A stretch of 18,359 nt of DNA from Bacteroidota bacterium (GTDB lineage Bacteria; Bacteroidota; Bacteroidia; Bacteroidales; B39-G9), in the NCBI GenBank assembly GCA_003648455.1, contig QMPG01000026.1:1-18359 (forward strand). Direction: 5' to 3'. The notes under the pieces are model-generated. The model was given only the letters and a program-made list of their open reading frames with translations. It did no database searches and was not told where the DNA came from. How positions within the stretch are numbered: the stretch's first letter is position 1; each line of letters starts with the position of its first letter. Shown in pieces: positions 14,402-18,359 of the stretch. The translations under genes were made by a program, and so were the position numbers.

Positions 14402-17400
14402 TTATTTCTTTTTTCTGTAGGGAATTGTAAAAATAAATTTTGACCAACTTGGTTTTTCCCCTTCATGATTTTCTTCTTCAGATTCTAATTTAATTTGTCC
14501 CCCAAGCATTAATACATAAGCTTTAGCAATTGCAAGACCAAGCCCTGAACCTTCAAAAACTCTTGAATCTCTAATGTCTGCTTGTTCGAATCGATTGAAA
14601 ATTGCTTCTTGTCTGTTTTTAGGAACACCTATTCCGGTATCTTCCACATAAAATTCCATAAACTCTCCTTTAAGAAAATATCCAAAAGTAACACTACCTT
14701 GTTTAGTGAATTTTATTGCATTTTTAATTAAATTAGTAAGGATTGCATGTAGTTTAACATTATCGGTATAAATAAATGCTTTATCTTCAGATAGAGTAGG
14801 TTTAGAAATTAATTGCAATCCTTTATTATTTGCTTCTTGTAAAAAGAAATCATAAAGTTCATTCATTAAATTATTTATAGATGTTTTGGTATTTGAAATT
14901 TTTATTTCTCCTGCATCAATTTTTGAAATATCAATAATGTCATTAATAGTGTCAAGTAAACGTTTACTACTGTTTCTAATTATTTGAGTAAATTCGTTTT
15001 TGTCAGAAGGGCTAATTTCCGGATTATTAAGAAGATTGACAAAGCCTAATATACCATTCATTGGAGTTCTTATTTCGTGACTCATATTGGCTAGAAAAGC
15101 GGTTTTTAGACGGTCACTTTCTAATGCTTTCTCCAGAGCTTCTTTTAAATTTTGTTCATTTTTTTTTCTTTCAAGAGAAATACTAATCTGATGAGATATT
15201 ATTTGAAGAATTGCCATATCTTTATTATCAAAAGCTTTTTCGTCTGTATAGCTTTGTACAGCCATAATACCAATAACTTTTTCTTTTACAATTAATGGTA
15301 TTCCAAGCCATATTTTAGATGAAGACCCTAATAATTCAACTTCTCCTGATTCTACAAGTTTGTTTTTAACCTCCTGAGATGCAAGTAATGCTTTTTTTGT
15401 TTTTATCACATAAGAAGATAGAGTTTTGCCAGCAGGCAAAGAAGTTGTTTTATCTTTCTCATCATTGTGATATAATAAGCTTAAAGTATCTGAATTTTTA
15501 TTTTTGAGAGCGACATAAAAATTAGAAGTATCAATAATCTCATTTAATTCATCTTTTACAATTGTTATAAATTCGTTAACATTATCTGTAGTTATTACAG
15601 CATTTGAAATGTTATGTATTACCGTTTGTACTTGCTCTGCTCTCTTACGTTCAGTTATGTCAAGTACAGTTATGAAACCAGAAAAGACATTGTTAATCTT
15701 AATAGAACTGCCATTTAAATAAACCCATTTAATTCGTCCCGATTTTGTAATTATTTTAAACTCATAGTTTGTTCCGAGTTGTTGTCCTTTTTCTCTTGCT
15801 TGTCCACGATTTTTAATAATATCTTGAAATTCAGGTGTAACAAATTCCCAGAAATGCATATTTTTCAATTCGGATAAACTGTATTCGCATATTTTTTCTG
15901 CAGCCTTATTAGCGTAAACCCATTTATCTTTTTGGTAAACCATTATTGCCATTGGTGATGTTTGAGCCAGAACTCTGAATTTTTCTTCGCTTTCTTTTAA
16001 TGCTTCAACAGCGTATTCTCGTTCTTTCTCTAAATTAATTCTATACAAGGCAAAAGAAATATCTTCAACAACTTTTTTAAACAAGCTTCTTTCTTCATCA
16101 CTTTCTACAACATCTTTTGGAGATGATACAGACATAATACCGTATATTTTTCTTTCATATTCAAGGCGCATTGCCATTGCTGCTCTATCTTCATAAAATT
16201 TTGATAATGGGCAATCAGGGCATTCTTCAACTGGATTCTTTATAATACTTATTTTTGATTTTTTCAATGCTTCATTTATGCATTTTGGTAACTTCCCATT
16301 TTTGAGTACCTCTTTTAAAGAAGAATAAAAATCTCCCATACCGGATTCTGAAGATATATAATATTTTTTTGATTTGTCGAATAAAGAAATCCATGCATGA
16401 TAATAACTGTGGTTATTAACAAGAGTTTTGCAAGCCCTATTAATAAGTTCTTTTGGGTCTTTTACGTTGGTGATGAGTTTGTTTATGTTTCGAATAGCAC
16501 GTAATACAGTGTTTAAGTGTTCAATCCTTTTTTCTGACAACTTATGTTTTGTAATATCAAGTAATGATGCAACACTTTTTTTTGTCCCCGGAATTATGTC
16601 GATATTAAGTAGAATAATTTTTATCTGCTTGTTTTTATCAATTAGTCTGAATTCGTATGATTTTAAAGCAGTATTGTTTTTTCTCCTTAAATCAAGTTGT
16701 TTTTTCATCCTATCTAAATCCTCAGAAAAAACAAATTCTGTCCAATATTTTTTTCCTTCAACTTCTTCAGAAGTATAACCGGTAAGATTTTCGAATTTTG
16801 AATTAACTAAGGATATTATTTTATCTTCTTCAATAATTATAGTTGCAGTTCCTGTGTTTTCAAAAATAGTTCTATATTTTTGTTCGCTTTCTCTGAGATT
16901 TTTTTCAACAAGTTCTCGTTTAATTGTATCTTTTGTAAGATTATCTGTCATTAAGTTAAAAGACTTACTCAAAATACCTATTTCATCTTTTGTTGAAATT
17001 TCTATTTTTTGATTAAAATTTCCTTGACTTATTTCTTTTGTAAGCTTTGTTAGCTTTATTATGGGTTTTGTAATAGAATTTACACTTATTATTATAAATA
17101 TCAATATTATTAAAATTGATGAGAAAGAAATTAAAATAAGAAAATTTCTATAACGAATTACTGGTTTTAAAATTTCATTTCTGCTTATTCTGACTGAATA
17201 TCCAATATTAAATTTATTGTAATAATTTACTACAGCAGCCATTTGTCGATTTTTATAATCACAAATTGTTTTGTATGTTCCAATTTCTTTATTAATAGTT
17301 TTTTTTGAAATTTCACCTAGCTCTTTATAATACGCATATGAATAATTAGTGTGTTTCCCATTAAATCGTCTCGAAGAAACAATAAATTTATTTTTTTTGT

Positions 17401-18019
17401 CAGTTTTTATAACAAGAAAAGGATAACCTGTTTTTCCAAACAGAGAGTAGTCTGTAAAAAATTTTGAAATTTTATCTTCGGTTGCTGTTATTAATAAGAC
17501 TCCAATAAGCTCTTTGTATAGAATTAAAGGTCCTGAGAGATGTATTTTTAAGTTTTTATTCTCATCCAAAAATAGATGGCTGTCTATATTCCCTTTTTGT
17601 CCATTTAAAAAACAATGATTTTGTTGTATTTTTGTTCCGATTTTTTCAGTATTTGTAGAAGCAACAATTATACCTTTCAAATTAATCACACTTATCTCTG
17701 TAAAATTAGGAATAGATTTCAATGCATCGTTTAAGATACCATTCATTGTGGTTTGATGTTGTTTTTGAGGGCTTTGGATGAATTTTTTCAGGCTTTTGAG
17801 TAATTGTGATCTGCTACTTATAAGTATTACTCTTTCTTTATTCAGACCATCAATATTTGTTAAATAATTTTTTTGTGCTAATGAAACAGCTTCCAGATTT
17901 TTTATCGCATTGTTTATGACAATATTTTTTACAATAATATATGAAAACGTACTTATAATTATAATGGATAGTAGAAAAATACTTATAAATATTAAGGATA
18001 TTTTTTTTTTGATTTTCAT
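14402..18019 (-). CDS. Large multi-sensor histidine kinase (Cache-HAMP-PAS-GAF-PAS-GAF-HisKA-HATPase)
   Basis: This 1205-residue kinase has a membrane helix at about 8-30, a periplasmic Cache-like sensor (about 35-285; GKTGYPFLVIKTD and a short membrane-proximal part) and a second helix at about 292-315. HAMP (about 315-365; TKPIIKLTK, DEIGIL), PAS (about 378-495), GAF (about 505-660), PAS (about 675-793; WVYANKAAEKI, VLDITERKRAE) and a second GAF (about 800-950) follow. The catalytic core has His981 in SHEIRTPMNG, the N-box near Asn1096-Asn1100, DTGIG (1127-1131), the F-box FNRFEQAD (1141-1148) and GSGLGLAI (1157-1164). No receiver domain is present, and no response regulator lies nearby, so the partner is encoded elsewhere. 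The first GAF has Cys600 and Cys603 in ECPDCPLS, a possible metal or redox site. Ligands are unknown. Confidence 0.95.
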   Translation of the reverse strand: MKIKKKISLIFISIFLLSIIIISTFSYIIVKNIVINNAIKNLEAVSLAQKNYLTNIDGLNKERVILISSRSQLLKSLKKFIQSPQKQHQTTMNGILNDALKSIPNFTEISVINLKGIIVASTNTEKIGTKIQQNHCFLNGQKGNIDSHLFLDENKNLKIHLSGPLILYKELIGVLLITATEDKISKFFTDYSLFGKTGYPFLVIKTDKKNKFIVSSRRFNGKHTNYSYAYYKELGEISKKTINKEIGTYKTICDYKNRQMAAVVNYYNKFNIGYSVRISRNEILKPVIRYRNFLILISFSSILIILIFIIISVNSITKPIIKLTKLTKEISQGNFNQKIEISTKDEIGILSKSFNLMTDNLTKDTIKRELVEKNLRESEQKYRTIFENTGTATIIIEEDKIISLVNSKFENLTGYTSEEVEGKKYWTEFVFSEDLDRMKKQLDLRRKNNTALKSYEFRLIDKNKQIKIILLNIDIIPGTKKSVASLLDITKHKLSEKRIEHLNTVLRAIRNINKLITNVKDPKELINRACKTLVNNHSYYHAWISLFDKSKKYYISSESGMGDFYSSLKEVLKNGKLPKCINEALKKSKISIIKNPVEECPDCPLSKFYEDRAAMAMRLEYERKIYGIMSVSSPKDVVESDEERSLFKKVVEDISFALYRINLEKEREYAVEALKESEEKFRVLAQTSPMAIMVYQKDKWVYANKAAEKICEYSLSELKNMHFWEFVTPEFQDIIKNRGQAREKGQQLGTNYEFKIITKSGRIKWVYLNGSSIKINNVFSGFITVLDITERKRAEQVQTVIHNISNAVITTDNVNEFITIVKDELNEIIDTSNFYVALKNKNSDTLSLLYHNDEKDKTTSLPAGKTLSSYVIKTKKALLASQEVKNKLVESGEVELLGSSSKIWLGIPLIVKEKVIGIMAVQSYTDEKAFDNKDMAILQIISHQISISLERKKNEQNLKEALEKALESDRLKTAFLANMSHEIRTPMNGILGFVNLLNNPEISPSDKNEFTQIIRNSSKRLLDTINDIIDISKIDAGEIKISNTKTSINNLMNELYDFFLQEANNKGLQLISKPTLSEDKAFIYTDNVKLHAILTNLIKNAIKFTKQGSVTFGYFLKGEFMEFYVEDTGIGVPKNRQEAIFNRFEQADIRDSRVFEGSGLGLAIAKAYVLMLGGQIKLESEEENHEGEKPSWSKFIFTIPYRKKK

Positions 18020-18359
18020 TTTTCTACCTTTCCCGTATTAATTAAATGAATGTAATTTATCTGGTTTGTTGAAAAAAATCCTTTTATATATCTTTTTTGT
18101 GTTATTTAAGTTTGGTTTTTCTATTTATTATATTGTTGTTTTATTTTGATTGATATTATATCAGTAAAGTTATGAAATTTAGTTTAACTGGCAAATTCTT
18201 TTTTGCCTGTGTTTTTGAAATTTACAGGGAAGAAAAAAATAATAACCTGAGTTCGATATAAGATATAAAACACAGAAATTCAGAAATGAATAAGATTTGT
18301 GAATAAAATTCTGAATTAATAACGGGTTATTTAGAAGAATTTTAGGTGCAAAGATTGTT
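18020..18359. other. AT-rich upstream region of the histidine kinase gene
   Basis: No gene can be supported; the best short + strand frame (29 codons from 18172) lacks any recognisable feature. No TAnnTTTG box is seen on the - strand before the ATG at 18019, so the kinase promoter is unidentified. A small hairpin GGCAAA/TTTGCC lies at 18190-18207 and a 9-bp inverted repeat AATTCAGAA/TTCTGAATT at 18277-18285/18309-18317. AATAACCTGAGTTCGA (18241-18256) is, in reverse complement, 15/16 identical to 14027-14042. Confidence 0.45.

Overview
The window is AT-rich DNA (roughly 30% GC by eye) from a member of the Bacteroidota, probably near Bacteroidales. The evidence is signal peptides ending in AQ or SQ, a BlaI/M56-TonB pair, DUF6175-like and KamA-like proteins typical of the phylum, weak Shine-Dalgarno sites, and promoters of the TTG-N20-TAnnTTTG type. 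There is no rRNA, tRNA, CRISPR array, transposase or phage gene. The window looks like ordinary chromosome with dispersed small repeats.

Layout. (1) 1-608 has no gene that I can support; a strong terminator sits at 146-175. (2) 609-5714 holds four same-strand genes for exported proteins: an outer-membrane barrel protein with a soluble N-terminal part, a small LPP20/FlgT-like protein, a DUF6175-like protein and a multidomain protein with an LPP20/FlgT-like N-terminus. They end at a very strong terminator. The set looks like a Bacteroidota-specific envelope assembly related in style to CsgG/LPP20/FlgT modules, and it is the best candidate for an undescribed system. (3) 5812-6167 is a repeat-rich gap holding copy 1 of a structured dispersed repeat, an adjoining inverted-repeat unit and a 16-bp tandem duplication. 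(4) 6239-9083 holds a lipoprotein prolyl oligopeptidase and a deoxynucleoside kinase, both on the + strand. (5) 9136-13890 is all on the - strand: a KamA-like radical SAM enzyme, a TPR protein, an M56 metallopeptidase with a TonB C-terminal domain, and its BlaI-type repressor. (6) 13891-14401 carries a double BlaI-type operator and copy 2 of the dispersed repeat. (7) 14402-18019 (- strand) is a large Cache-HAMP-PAS-GAF-PAS-GAF histidine kinase without a receiver domain.

How they work together. The BlaI and M56-TonB genes overlap by 8 bp and form one signalling unit. Repressor dyads cover its promoter, and the predicted transcript is leaderless or nearly so. The TPR gene lies downstream, beyond a 15-bp inverted repeat. 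The four exported proteins probably share one job at the outer membrane. The peptidase, nucleoside kinase, aminomutase-like enzyme and histidine kinase look like independent units. The two repeat copies (5812-5990 and 14043-14245) are about 93% identical and differ at a compensatory base pair, which implies that a hairpin has been kept by selection.
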